Below, piece by piece: positions 53,762 to 63,789 of a stretch of DNA of 64,000 bases. Positions within the stretch are counted from its first letter, which is position 1. Each line of letters begins with the position of its first letter. The stretch is taken from the NCBI RefSeq assembly GCF_000621165.1, contig NZ_KK211218.1, positions 303,196 through 367,195 of the forward strand. Direction: 5' to 3'. The DNA is from Enterovibrio calviensis DSM 14347 (GTDB lineage: Bacteria; Pseudomonadota; Gammaproteobacteria; Enterobacterales; Vibrionaceae). Both the position numbers and the translations under genes were made by a program. Under the pieces are notes generated by a model, which worked only from the letters and a program-made list of their open reading frames with translations, had not been told where the DNA came from and did no database searches.

Positions 53762-56700
53762 TTGGATACCGTTTTGACTGCTTCAATCCATCAAAATAAC
53801 GCGAAAACCTTATTTAGTGCCCTTGATGACTGCATGCTTAGAGACAAATTTCGTCTCAGCAAACGCATCAAAGGCGCGCAACGCATTAAGCAAAACGATG
53901 CTCGTCAGGCTGTTTTCGACCAAATCGCTTTAGACATCGCTAAGTCGATGCAAGTGCGCATTCAACGACAAACCAATACCCCAAAAATCACTTACCCAGA
54001 GCAGCTGCCTGTTAGTCAGAAAAAAGACGACATTGCAGAAGCTATTGCCAACAATCAGGTAGTGATTGTCGCGGGTGAAACCGGTTCGGGTAAAACCACG
54101 CAGCTACCAAAGATCTGTATGGAGTTGGGGCTGGGTGTGTCGGGTATCATTGGTCATACTCAGCCACGTCGCCTTGCAGCTCGTACCGTTGCAACACGTA
54201 TTGCCGAAGAGCTTGAATCTGAGCTTGGCAATACCGTCGGCTATAAAGTTCGATTTAACGATCAGGTGTCAGAAGCGTCACGTGTAAAACTGATGACGGA
54301 CGGTATTTTGCTGGCAGAAATCCAGCACGATCGTTACTTAAATCAGTATGACTGCATCATTATCGATGAAGCGCACGAACGTAGCCTAAATATCGACTTC
54401 ATTCTTGGTTACTTGAAGCAGCTGCTGCCAAAGCGCCCTGATCTTAAACTGATCATTACATCAGCAACCATTGACCCAGAGCGTTTCTCAAACCACTTCC
54501 GTGGTGCGCCGATCATTGAAGTGTCAGGTCGTACTTATCCGGTTGACGTTCGCTATCGTCCATTAGTGGAAGACAGCGAAGATACGGATCGCGATCAGCT
54601 TCAGGCGATTTTTGATGCCGTGGATGAGCTTCATGACGAAGGGCCTGGCGACATTCTGATCTTTATGAATGGTGAGCGAGAAATCCGCGATACCGCCGAT
54701 GCGTTAGAAAAACGTAACCTGCGTGGCACGGAAATCTTGCCGCTGTACGCACGTTTGTCTTCGGGTGAACAAAACCGCGTTTTCCAAACCCATTCAAATC
54801 GCCGAATCGTTCTTGCTACCAACGTTGCGGAAACCTCGCTAACCGTGCCGGGCATCAAGTATGTGATTGATCCTGGTACTGCACGTATTTCGCGTTACAG
54901 CTACCGTACTAAGGTTCAGCGACTTCCGATTGAAGCGATCTCGCAAGCCAGTGCGAATCAGCGTAAAGGCCGTTGTGGTCGTGTGTCTGATGGTATCTGT
55001 ATCCGATTATTCTCTGAGGAAGATTTCCTTTCTCGCCCAGAGTTCACCGATCCAGAGATCCTGCGTACAAACTTGGCATCCGTTATTCTGCAAATGACCG
55101 CTATTGGGCTTGGCGATATTGCTGCCTTCCCATTTGTGCAGCCACCAGACAGTCGAAACATTTCTGATGGCGTTCGTCTGCTTGAAGAGCTGGGGGCGCT
55201 TAAAGAAGGTAAAACCCATGATGAACACAAGCACCTAACCGAGACGGGTCGAGCGTTGGCCAAGCTGCCGATTGATCCAAGACTTGCGCGTATGGTGCTG
55301 GAATCCGCACGCATGGGTGCGCTGAAAGAAGTGATGGTGATTGCCGCCGCGCTGTCGATCCAAGATCCGCGTGAGCGCCCATCTGATAAGCAGCAAGCTT
55401 CAGATGAAAAGCACCGCCGTTTCAGTGATAAAGAATCAGATTTCTTGTCGTTTGTGAACATGTGGGATTACATCCAAGAACAACAAAAAGCGTTGTCAGG
55501 GAATCAATTCCGTAAGCAGTGTAAAAAAGAATACCTGAACTATTTGCGCGTGCGCGAATGGCAAGATGTGCACTTCCAAATTCGTCAGGTCGTGCATGAG
55601 CTAGGCTACAAGATCAATCAAGAACCAGCAGATTATCAGTCTGTTCATATGTCGCTGTTGGCAGGTTTGCTTTCACACATTGGCTTAAAAGATCAGGAAA
55701 AGAACGAGTACCAAGGCGCGCGTAACGCCAGATTCGGTATTTTCCCTGGCTCTGGCATCTTTAAGAAGCAGCCAAAGTGGGTCATGGTGGCTGAGCTGGT
55801 GGAAACCTCGAAGCTATGGGGACGTGTTGCTGCCAAAATTCAACCGGAATGGGTTGAACCGCTCGCGAAGCATTTGATTAAGCGTAGTTACAGTGAACCA
55901 CACTGGGAGAAAAAGCAGGCCGCTGTTTTTGCTCATGAAAAAGTCATGCTTTACGGGATTCCAATTGTTCCAAAGCGTAAGGTCAACTACGGCAATATAG
56001 ATGCTGTGGTCAGCCGCGAAATTTTTGTTCGCTCCGCGCTGGTGGAAGGGGATTGGGATACCAAGCATAAGTTCTATCACCAGAACCGTAAGCTACTCGC
56101 TGAAGTTGAAGAGCTAGAGAAAAAGTCCCGTCGACGCGATATTTTGGTGGACGATGACACCCTCTATGAGTTCTACGATCAGCGCATTGATTACAGTGTT
56201 GTTTCTGGCCGTCACTTTGATACTTGGTGGAAGAAAGTCAGCCGAGACGAACCTGAAAAGCTGAATTTCGAGAAGGCGATGCTGTTAGCGGGTGATGCTA
56301 GCCATGTGACTGAACTCGACTACCCGAACTTCTGGTATCAAGGCAATTTGAAGCTCAAGCTCTCTTATCAATTTGAGCCTGGCTTAGATCACGATGGCGT
56401 GACCGTTCATGTTCCGTTACCGGTATTGAATCAGGTTGAGCCTGATGGCTTTGATTGGCAAATTCCGGGGTTACGCCATGAGTTAGTGGTAGCGCTGATA
56501 AAATCGCTACCAAAAACGTTACGTCGTAACTTTGTGCCTGCACCAAACTATGCGACAGCCTTCCTGCAGCGCGTGACACCAATGGAAGCGCCAATACTGG
56601 ATTCGCTAGAAAAAGAACTCAAGCGTATGACAGGTGTGACCGTGGTGCGCGATGATTGGCAGCTAACACAATTGCCTGAGCACTTGAAGATTTCCTATCG

Positions 56701-57676
56701 GGCAGTGGACCATAAGAATCGCAAACTAAGCGAAAGTCAGGATCTCTACGCGCTGAAAGATGGACTTAAAGAAAAAGTTCAGGAAACCTTATCGCAAGTA
56801 GCTGATGACGACATTGAGCAGCAGGGCCTGACAACGTGGAGTTTCGGACAACTGCCGCAAATGTATCAGCAAAAACGTGGTGGTTTTGAAGTGAAGGCTT
56901 TCCCAGCCATCATTGATAATAAAGATTCTGTTGGTATCAAGCTGTTTGAAACTGAAGAAGAGCAGCGTCAAGCCATGCAGCAAGGTCAACGTCGTTTGAT
57001 TTTGCTAAATGTGCCTTCACCCATTAAGTACTTACACGATAACTTGCCGAATAAGTCTAAGTTAGGGTTGTACTTCAACCCATATGGCCGCGTGTTGGAT
57101 TTGATTGATGACTGTATTGCCTGTGGTGTGGATAAGCTGATCGAAGCGCAGGGTGGCCTCAAATGGGACCCTGAGTCGTTCGGTGCGGTGAAAGAACATG
57201 TGCGTGCAGAGCTTGGCGACACAGTGGTGGACATTGCCAAACAAGTTGAGCAAATCCTGACCACAGCCTTTAGCATCAACAAGAAGCTAAAAGGAAAGAT
57301 CGATTTCACCATGGCGTTTGCACTGTCAGACATCAAGGCACAAATAGATGGTCTTATCTTTAAGGGCTTTGCGACAGAGTGTGGCTGGAAGCGTTTACCT
57401 GATATTCAGCGTTACTTGAATGCAGTGGAACGCCGTTTAGAGAAATTGCCAATCGATCCAAACAAAGACCGTTTACACATGTTGAAAATTGAATCGGCGG
57501 CCGGCGACTACAAAGAGTTACTGAATAAGATCCCTAAAGGGCAGAAAGTGCCAGTGGCAGTAAAAGAAATTCGTTGGATGCTAGAAGAGCTGAGAGTCAG
57601 TTATTTTGCCCAGCAATTGGGAACCCCATACCCAATTTCAGATAAGCGAATTAAGAACGCCATCGACGCGATATAA
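53762..57676 (+). CDS. hrpA: ATP-dependent RNA helicase HrpA
   Basis: This DEAH-box helicase of about 1304 aa acts on mRNA/ribosomes (rescue of stalled or collided ribosomes in E. coli). Motifs: GETGSGKTTQLPK (I), TQPRRLAARTVA (Ia), IIDEAHERSLN (II), ITSATIDPERF (III), NVAETSLTVPGIKYV (V), QRKGRCGRV (VI), followed by winged-helix, ratchet, OB and a long C-terminal region characteristic of HrpA. The N-terminus is uncertain: TTG 53762 or TTG 53774 could start it, with no clear ribosome site. Ends at a terminator. Confidence 0.95.
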   Translation: MDTVLTASIHQNNAKTLFSALDDCMLRDKFRLSKRIKGAQRIKQNDARQAVFDQIALDIAKSMQVRIQRQTNTPKITYPEQLPVSQKKDDIAEAIANNQVVIVAGETGSGKTTQLPKICMELGLGVSGIIGHTQPRRLAARTVATRIAEELESELGNTVGYKVRFNDQVSEASRVKLMTDGILLAEIQHDRYLNQYDCIIIDEAHERSLNIDFILGYLKQLLPKRPDLKLIITSATIDPERFSNHFRGAPIIEVSGRTYPVDVRYRPLVEDSEDTDRDQLQAIFDAVDELHDEGPGDILIFMNGEREIRDTADALEKRNLRGTEILPLYARLSSGEQNRVFQTHSNRRIVLATNVAETSLTVPGIKYVIDPGTARISRYSYRTKVQRLPIEAISQASANQRKGRCGRVSDGICIRLFSEEDFLSRPEFTDPEILRTNLASVILQMTAIGLGDIAAFPFVQPPDSRNISDGVRLLEELGALKEGKTHDEHKHLTETGRALAKLPIDPRLARMVLESARMGALKEVMVIAAALSIQDPRERPSDKQQASDEKHRRFSDKESDFLSFVNMWDYIQEQQKALSGNQFRKQCKKEYLNYLRVREWQDVHFQIRQVVHELGYKINQEPADYQSVHMSLLAGLLSHIGLKDQEKNEYQGARNARFGIFPGSGIFKKQPKWVMVAELVETSKLWGRVAAKIQPEWVEPLAKHLIKRSYSEPHWEKKQAAVFAHEKVMLYGIPIVPKRKVNYGNIDAVVSREIFVRSALVEGDWDTKHKFYHQNRKLLAEVEELEKKSRRRDILVDDDTLYEFYDQRIDYSVVSGRHFDTWWKKVSRDEPEKLNFEKAMLLAGDASHVTELDYPNFWYQGNLKLKLSYQFEPGLDHDGVTVHVPLPVLNQVEPDGFDWQIPGLRHELVVALIKSLPKTLRRNFVPAPNYATAFLQRVTPMEAPILDSLEKELKRMTGVTVVRDDWQLTQLPEHLKISYRAVDHKNRKLSESQDLYALKDGLKEKVQETLSQVADDDIEQQGLTTWSFGQLPQMYQQKRGGFEVKAFPAIIDNKDSVGIKLFETEEEQRQAMQQGQRRLILLNVPSPIKYLHDNLPNKSKLGLYFNPYGRVLDLIDDCIACGVDKLIEAQGGLKWDPESFGAVKEHVRAELGDTVVDIAKQVEQILTTAFSINKKLKGKIDFTMAFALSDIKAQIDGLIFKGFATECGWKRLPDIQRYLNAVERRLEKLPIDPNKDRLHMLKIESAAGDYKELLNKIPKGQKVPVAVKEIRWMLEELRVSYFAQQLGTPYPISDKRIKNAIDAI

Positions 57677-57725
57677 CGCCTTTACAGCGCTGTTCCACAT
57701 CAGATGCAATATCCCATAAAAACAG

Positions 57726-57750
57726 AAGCCAGCAGCAATGCTGGCTTTCT
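57726..57750 (+). terminator. Terminator after hrpA
   Basis: AAGCCAGCA (57726-57734) pairs with TGCTGGCTT (57739-57747) around GCAA, followed by a T-rich stretch TTCTCACTTTTT. The rest of the gap to 58012 contains the next promoter; nothing else is clear. Confidence 0.8.
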
Positions 57751-58012
57751 CACTTTTTGCCGCTATGGCAAGATCTTCGCTAGCAGATGAAAAAAGCGGC
57801 AAGCTCATGCCTCTGTATTCTGCAGAACGTCACCTAAATGATGAACAAAAAGTCAGCGGCGGTGACATCCAAATTCTAACTCTTTGAATGACCATTACTA
57901 TTCGTTCTCAGGCAGCGCTTGGCACGAAATTTGGTATATCAATAGTCAATATACAAAACATCTCTGTTTTGGCGAGTTGAACTTAATGATGTGCTAATTG
58001 ATAGGGAACAAC

Positions 58013-58624
58013 ATGTTTAGGGCTGTAAAAGCGCTATTTGCGCTAACGTTACTGTTATTGTCGAGCAATGTGTTTGCGTCACATCTTTCTGATGCAAAAA
58101 CCATGTATCGTCAACTTAATCTTTCTCATGAAGTGTCGTATGACAAGTTCAAGAAAGCATATAACCATTTCAAAACACACCGCGGCGACTCGTCTGTATT
58201 CACTTTGATTGACTACAGCAAACCGTCTTCGCAAAAAAGGTTTTGGGTGTTCGATGCAACAAAGCGAACCACGCTTTTTTCTTCGTATGTTTCTCATGGC
58301 AAAAATAGCGGTAATCTCTACGCCAAGACCTTCTCCAACCGTGTCAATTCACATCAAACATCTATCGGTGTTTTTCGTGCGGGAGAAACCTATTACGGAA
58401 AACATGGCTATTCACTGCGCTTAGATGGGCTTTCAAAAGGTATTAATGACAATGCGCGTAAGCGTGCCATTGTCATCCATGGTGCCGCCTATGCGCACCC
58501 AAAAGTCATTTCGAAAACAGGTCAACTCGGCAGAAGTTGGGGATGTCCTGCATTGCCAAGCTATTTGTCAAAAAACGTGATTAACACCATCAAAGACGGC
58601 ACATACATTTACGCATTTGGTTAG
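58013..58624 (+). CDS. Murein L,D-transpeptidase-like catalytic domain protein, exported
   Basis: This 203-aa protein has a signal peptide (MFRAVKALFALTLLLLSSNVFA). The mature domain carries the YkuD_2-type pattern: SHGKNSGN, FSNRVNSHQTSIGVFRAGETYYGKHGYSLRLDGL, RAIVIHGAAYA with catalytic His, and GRSWGCPALP with the nucleophilic Cys. It would cleave or transfer peptidoglycan cross-links in the periplasm. ATG 58013 has AGGGA upstream; the in-frame TTG at 57998 is not needed. Monocistronic with a terminator. Confidence 0.88.
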   Translation: MFRAVKALFALTLLLLSSNVFASHLSDAKTMYRQLNLSHEVSYDKFKKAYNHFKTHRGDSSVFTLIDYSKPSSQKRFWVFDATKRTTLFSSYVSHGKNSGNLYAKTFSNRVNSHQTSIGVFRAGETYYGKHGYSLRLDGLSKGINDNARKRAIVIHGAAYAHPKVISKTGQLGRSWGCPALPSYLSKNVINTIKDGTYIYAFG

Positions 58625-58699
58625 CGAGTAGCCCTTCGAAAAGGGTCAGTATTCCCCGCGATCAGCTAATGCCCGATGACAGAGATTGCCTCATTAATT

Positions 58700-58729
58700 T
58701 GGCGCGTATCGAGATGACGCGCCATTTTT
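58700..58729 (+). terminator. Intrinsic terminator
   Basis: TGGCGCGT (58700-58707) pairs with ACGCGCCA (58717-58724), followed by TTTTT (58725-58729). Confidence 0.88.
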
Positions 58730-58849
58730 ATGCATGAACCTGCAACGTGGGTAGCCTATTTTCATAGACACTCCCAGTGTGGGTTCATTTGTCTGGTACT
58801 TACGATTCTCCAAGCGAGAATGACGCTCTCGTTTTCACTTGGAGTCGTC

Positions 58850-59755
58850 ATGAAAAAGTATGTGCTAGTCGCCGGTGCCATAACATCGGTGCTGAGTTAT
58901 CAAGCCTATGTTATGGCAACGGAAAGCCAGTCGATATCCATCGAAAACAGTACGATAGTACAGAAACACAACGCGACCATTCCCATTCAACTGGCCACTG
59001 AATACCGGCTCGGTATGGCGATTGATTGGGCGGATTACTTATTCAGTGAGAAATTGGATGGGATTCGTGCGATATGGACGGGGAAGTTGCTTATTACTCG
59101 CCAGGGAAATCCAATTTCGGCGCCTGCTTGGTTCACGGATGCTTTGCCGCCCTATGCGGTGGAAGGCGAACTTTGGGCGGGTAGGAATCGTTTCGAGCAC
59201 GTGATGTCAGTGGTCATGGACGACAAGCCCAATGACGATGAGTGGCAAACCATCCAGTTTATGCTGTTTGATTTACCGACTTTAGATGGAGATTTCACCA
59301 CACGATTTGATGCATTGGTGAGTCTAGTGAGTTCAATTGACTCGACGCATGTTCAATATGTACCTCATTATCCTTCTTTGAGTGAGCATCACATGGAGGT
59401 ATTGCTTCGAGATATTGATACCAAAGGGGGAGAAGGTCTCATGCTGCGCAAAATGTCAGGTGACTATGTAGCGGGGCGTGGCGATAACGTATTGAAATTC
59501 AAAGTATCAAAAGATGCAGAAGCGATGGTGATTGGTTATCACGAAGGAAAAGGAAAACATCTCGGTCGAATGGGCTCACTGGTGGTGAAAACAATCAACG
59601 GCAAAGTATTCAAAATTGGTACTGGCTTTAGCGATCACCAAAGAGATAATCCCCCTGAAATAGGCAGCATGGTGACATTTCGTTACAACGGATACACCAA
59701 GAATGGCATTCCCAAATTTGCACGGTTTATGCGTGTTGATGAAACCAAGCAATGA
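58850..59755 (+). CDS. Exported ATP-dependent DNA ligase (LigE type)
   Basis: This 301-aa minimal ligase has a signal peptide (MKKYVLVAGAITSVLSYQAYVMA) and then the nucleotidyltransferase domain: motif I SEKLDGIRAIW (Lys nucleophile), VEGELWAG (III), GGEGLMLRKMSGDYVAGR (IV) and LKFKVSKDAEAMVIGY (V), plus an OB domain. No other domains. LigE enzymes are periplasmic in competent gammaproteobacteria and betaproteobacteria and are thought to join nicks in incoming or extracellular DNA. GGAG lies 5 nt before the ATG; the frame extends to 58730 without a signal peptide. Confidence 0.92.
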   Translation: MKKYVLVAGAITSVLSYQAYVMATESQSISIENSTIVQKHNATIPIQLATEYRLGMAIDWADYLFSEKLDGIRAIWTGKLLITRQGNPISAPAWFTDALPPYAVEGELWAGRNRFEHVMSVVMDDKPNDDEWQTIQFMLFDLPTLDGDFTTRFDALVSLVSSIDSTHVQYVPHYPSLSEHHMEVLLRDIDTKGGEGLMLRKMSGDYVAGRGDNVLKFKVSKDAEAMVIGYHEGKGKHLGRMGSLVVKTINGKVFKIGTGFSDHQRDNPPEIGSMVTFRYNGYTKNGIPKFARFMRVDETKQ

Positions 59756-59881
59756 TAGCCAGTGTAAAAGCGCTTCAAAGAGAATCCTTGAGTCACAGTT
59801 TGCATATAAAACATGGAAGATTTTCGAATTTGTTCAAAAACTTAACAGAGTAACTTTCGTGCTTGGTTAAGGGTTTGGAAT

Positions 59882-60886
59882 ATGCAAAAAAAGCGTCGGC
59901 CAACAATGCAAGATGTCGCTGAACGGGTAGGGGTTACCAAGATGACGGTAAGCCGTTATCTAAAATACCCAGAGCGTGTCGCTAAGGCGACTGGCGACTG
60001 TATTCAAACCGCACTGGATGACGTGGGCTACATCCCCAATCGCGTACCTGATATTTTGTCCAACCGCCTTAGTTATACCATTGGTGTCGTCCTTCCTTCA
60101 TTGAGTCATCCCGTCTTTCAGCAAGTGATCCAAGGCATTGAAAAAGTGACGGAGACGTCTAAGTATCAAGTCATGGTGACCCACTGCGGCTACAGTTTGG
60201 AAGCGGAAGAACAACGTATTCAGTGCTTGCTGTCGTTTAACGTTGATGGCCTTATCCTCGCTGAGAATCAGCACTCAAATCGAACATTGAAAATGATTAA
60301 GACTGCCGGCATTCCGGTTGTTGAGGTTTTAGATGCAGATACCGACGTTGAGAGAATGTCTGTGGGGATCGACAATGAACTGGCCGCAACCTCGATGGTG
60401 AATGTAATGATTGAGCGAGGTTACAAGCACATCGTTTGTTTGAGTGCCAGAAAGGGGATCAGAACGCAAAGTAAGCTCCAAGGCTACGTAAACGCGATGG
60501 AGAGTGCTGGGTTACAGGCAAGAAGCTTGACGGCAAAATCAGAATCGTCGGTGTCATTGGCTAAGAAGATGACGCGAAAAGTCCTAGAGCGCTATACCGA
60601 TACAGATGCGTTTTTCTGCACTGACGATGAGCTAGCTGCGGGTGTGTTGCTTGAATGCCAGCGACAAGACATTAATGTGCCTGAGTCCATTGGTATTGCA
60701 GGCATACATGCGTTGGACATTGGGCAATCAATGATGCCTAAGCTTGCAAGCATTGTGACACCCGATGTCGAAACCGGTGAGCGCGCAATGTTATCACTTC
60801 TTTCGATGATAGAAGGGCATAGCATGCCAAATGATACGCTGGAATTTGAGATTGACGAAGGCGAGAGTTTACTCTCGCCATACTAA
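59882..60886 (+). CDS. LacI-family regulator, GntR (gluconate)-like
   Basis: This 334-aa regulator has an N-terminal LacI helix-turn-helix (MQDVAERVGVTKMTVSRYLKYPERV), a hinge and a periplasmic-binding-protein-like effector domain (IGVVLPSLSHPVFQQVIQGIE, GIDNELAATSMVNVMIERGYKHI, PKLASIVTPDVETGERAM). The arrangement resembles GntR of gluconate utilisation, but no gluconate genes are in view. It is convergent with the D-lactate dehydrogenase gene, only 51 bp apart. The target is unknown and may lie elsewhere. Confidence 0.85.
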   Translation: MQKKRRPTMQDVAERVGVTKMTVSRYLKYPERVAKATGDCIQTALDDVGYIPNRVPDILSNRLSYTIGVVLPSLSHPVFQQVIQGIEKVTETSKYQVMVTHCGYSLEAEEQRIQCLLSFNVDGLILAENQHSNRTLKMIKTAGIPVVEVLDADTDVERMSVGIDNELAATSMVNVMIERGYKHIVCLSARKGIRTQSKLQGYVNAMESAGLQARSLTAKSESSVSLAKKMTRKVLERYTDTDAFFCTDDELAAGVLLECQRQDINVPESIGIAGIHALDIGQSMMPKLASIVTPDVETGERAMLSLLSMIEGHSMPNDTLEFEIDEGESLLSPY

Positions 60887-60937
60887 ACGTTTCAGCGTGC
60901 TTGGTGTTAGATCATTAAGCCAAATAATTTCGCTTAA

Positions 60938-63787
60938 TCAACATCTTGATGACTGTGCAGTTTGATTTTTCGTTGCTTCTTCTAACAAGAACAAGATAGA
61001 TCGATAAGGTATCCCGCTGTGCTGAGTTAAACCGATTTCACAGGTTCGACTGTTGCTAAAACCGCGCGTACACCCGTCTGGAATTTGCCCCTTCAGCGGA
61101 TTCAATGCGGACTTATTGAGCTCCGGTGTAAAGAACCCTTTGTCACCGGCGAAACCACAACACTCAATATGTTCTGGTACAATCACTTCTTTCGCACAGG
61201 CCTGTGCGGCTTTTAGTAACGTATCACTTAATCCCATTCGTTTTGAACTACACGTTATATGAAGCATGACAGTTTCATCGAGCGGCGTGACATCCAATGC
61301 TGAAAGAAGGTGTTGAGTAATAAAGCCTGCTGGCTCAAAGATCTCCATAGGTTTATCAAACTGCTCTTTGCTCATCTTGGTACAAGGACTCGTGTCCATC
61401 AGAATCGGCAACTTCCCGTGCTGGCTGGCATGCCATAAAACGTCCTGTAGTTGGTCACTCTTCTTCTTCGCGATGTTCGCCATTCCTTTACTGTCATAAG
61501 GCATACCGCAACATTGGTCTTTCAGTGCGTTGGGGATGATCACTTGATAACCCGCGCGCTCTAGTAGTGACATTGTCACTTCTGTAAGCGGTCTGTCATC
61601 ATCACTACCTAGTTCATTGCCCATATTTCGGCTGGCACAAGAAGGGAAATAGACCACTTGCTTCTCTCGGGCGATCGATGAACTTTCGACCTTGCTTCTG
61701 TTCGCTGTCGGGAAGCTTTTGTGCCAAGCGGGGCTTCGTCCTTTGGTGAGGGCGCGAAGTCCATTCACTGTTTTGTCCATGGCGTTCTCGCCCAAGGATT
61801 TTTGCATCACCTTGTTAACGTAGAGGCCGGTGCGTGTGATAGCGGTGACCGTTGAGAAATGATCTGCTGTCCAGCGCGCAATAGGTTGGTAACGCTGGTA
61901 TTTGTCTATACGAATCTGTTTGATGAGATCGCCAGTGTTTATCCCGACGGGACACCTATCCGCACATAAACCTGTTGCTGCGCACGTATCCACACCAAGG
62001 TAGTCAAATGCCTTCTTGATTTCCTGATGGCGAGATCGGTTACCTTCGCGCTCAAGGCGGCTTAGCTCGCGATAAATGACGATACGTTGGCGAGGAGAAA
62101 GAGAGAGCGTTCTAGAAGGGCACACAGCTTCACAGAACCCACATTCGATACAACGATCGATAATATCGTCCGCTTTCGGCATGGGCTTGAGGTCAGTGAT
62201 GTGCGCATCGGGATTGTCGTTAATGATCACGCCAGGATTGAGCAAACCATTGGGATCGAACAGCACTTTAATACGCTGCATCAATTGATAGGCGTCCGCA
62301 CCCCATTCAAGCTCAACATAGGGGGCCATGTTTCGGCCTGTGCCGTGCTCTGCTTTAAGCGAGCCGCCGTATTTTACCGCCACTAAATGCGCGACGGCGT
62401 CCATGAACTTACCATAGCGCTCAACCTCATCTTGGCTTTCAAAACCCTGTGTAAACACAAAATGAAGGTTACCTTCGAGCGCGTGCCCAAAAATGATGGC
62501 TTCATGGTAGCTAAAGTCCGTAAACAAGGCCTGTAGCTCTCGAATACCCGCAGCGAGGCGCTCAACAGGAAAGGCGATGTCTTCAATGATAACGGTTGTG
62601 CCCGCTTCTCGCACCGCGCCGACAGCCGGAAACATTCCTTTTCGGATCCCCCAAAGCGTTGCAACCGTTGGTGCGTGCATGGTGAAAGCGACCTGATGCG
62701 GAATATCAAATGTCGACAGTATGGACATGATGGATTGGCACTGGGCGTTAACGGTTTCTTCTTCGCTGGCGCGAGACTCCACAAGGAGTGCGCAATGTTC
62801 TAGCGTCAATTGAGGGAGAAAGTCGGGCACACCCGCGTTGTCAGCGACCGATCTTAATGCTCGTCCATCCATCATTTCTACAGATGATACTGGGGCTTTT
62901 GACAATGCTGTGACCGCATTAGAGGCCGCTTCTATATCGTTGAAGACAAGAAGCGCTGATGCTTTGAAAGGATGCTCGATAACGGTGTTGTAAACGATCT
63001 CTGCAATAAATCCCAATGTCCCTTCGGATCCGACCATTAAGTGTGTCAATACATCCATGGGGTCTGAAAAATCAATCAGGGCATTCAGTGCATAACCCGT
63101 GGTGTTCTTAAGGCGGTACTTATGCGCGATACGCTGCTTTAACTCAGGGTCTTGGTTGACGTCATGGCAAAGGGTTTCAATTCCATCCAAAAGGTATTTG
63201 TGGCTGGTTTTAAATGCGCTAACCGACGTTGGATCTGCGGTATCAACAACCGTACCGTCATGGAACACCAGCGTCATGGAGTCAACTGTTCTATATGTGT
63301 TCTGTGCTGTGCCACAACACATACCACTCGCGTTATTGGCGGCAATCCCCCCAATTTTACAGCTATTGATAGAAGCGGGATCGGGGCCAATCTTACGTTG
63401 GAAAGGAGCAAGGTAGCGATTGGCATCAGCGCCGATAACGCCGGGCTGCAAACGTATTTTTTTGCCGCTATCGATCACTTCATGTTGTCGCCAACTGTCC
63501 GTTAACGTGATCAGAACCGAATCAGACACCGCTTGCCCAGACAGGCTCGTACCGGCTGCACGAAAGGTAAAGGGAATGCGCATGTTGCCACAGGTCGTGA
63601 TGATGACAATGACATCGTCGAGCGTATCCGCCTGCACAATCAACTCGGGGATTAACCGATAGAAACTGGCGTCCGTGCCAAACGCTAGAGTACGAGTGGC
63701 ATCAGTGATGAGTCGCTCGGCTGGGATCTTCTGTTGGAGCCGAGCGAGAAGCTCTGTTTTGGTATCGATTGCCATCCGTTGTGACAT
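60938..63787 (-). CDS. FAD- and Fe-S-dependent D-lactate dehydrogenase (Dld-II type)
   Basis: This 949-aa fusion of GlcD-like and GlcF-like parts has an FAD-binding PCMH domain (about 30-260, FRAAGTSLSGQAVSDSVLI, GGIAANNASGMCCG), an FAD-oxidase C-terminal domain with HALEGNLHFVF and GTGRNMA, two [4Fe-4S] sites (CIECGFCEAVCPS and CAATGLCADRCPVG) and two CCG modules (QCCGMPYDSKG, ECCGFAGDKGF). It oxidises D-lactate or a related 2-hydroxy acid and feeds electrons to quinone. The ribosome site GGAG lies in the tail of the upstream LutC-type gene, 2 nt apart from its stop. Membrane association is by partners. Confidence 0.9.
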   Translation of the reverse strand: MSQRMAIDTKTELLARLQQKIPAERLITDATRTLAFGTDASFYRLIPELIVQADTLDDVIVIITTCGNMRIPFTFRAAGTSLSGQAVSDSVLITLTDSWRQHEVIDSGKKIRLQPGVIGADANRYLAPFQRKIGPDPASINSCKIGGIAANNASGMCCGTAQNTYRTVDSMTLVFHDGTVVDTADPTSVSAFKTSHKYLLDGIETLCHDVNQDPELKQRIAHKYRLKNTTGYALNALIDFSDPMDVLTHLMVGSEGTLGFIAEIVYNTVIEHPFKASALLVFNDIEAASNAVTALSKAPVSSVEMMDGRALRSVADNAGVPDFLPQLTLEHCALLVESRASEEETVNAQCQSIMSILSTFDIPHQVAFTMHAPTVATLWGIRKGMFPAVGAVREAGTTVIIEDIAFPVERLAAGIRELQALFTDFSYHEAIIFGHALEGNLHFVFTQGFESQDEVERYGKFMDAVAHLVAVKYGGSLKAEHGTGRNMAPYVELEWGADAYQLMQRIKVLFDPNGLLNPGVIINDNPDAHITDLKPMPKADDIIDRCIECGFCEAVCPSRTLSLSPRQRIVIYRELSRLEREGNRSRHQEIKKAFDYLGVDTCAATGLCADRCPVGINTGDLIKQIRIDKYQRYQPIARWTADHFSTVTAITRTGLYVNKVMQKSLGENAMDKTVNGLRALTKGRSPAWHKSFPTANRSKVESSSIAREKQVVYFPSCASRNMGNELGSDDDRPLTEVTMSLLERAGYQVIIPNALKDQCCGMPYDSKGMANIAKKKSDQLQDVLWHASQHGKLPILMDTSPCTKMSKEQFDKPMEIFEPAGFITQHLLSALDVTPLDETVMLHITCSSKRMGLSDTLLKAAQACAKEVIVPEHIECCGFAGDKGFFTPELNKSALNPLKGQIPDGCTRGFSNSRTCEIGLTQHSGIPYRSILFLLEEATKNQTAQSSRC

Positions 63788-63789
63788 GG

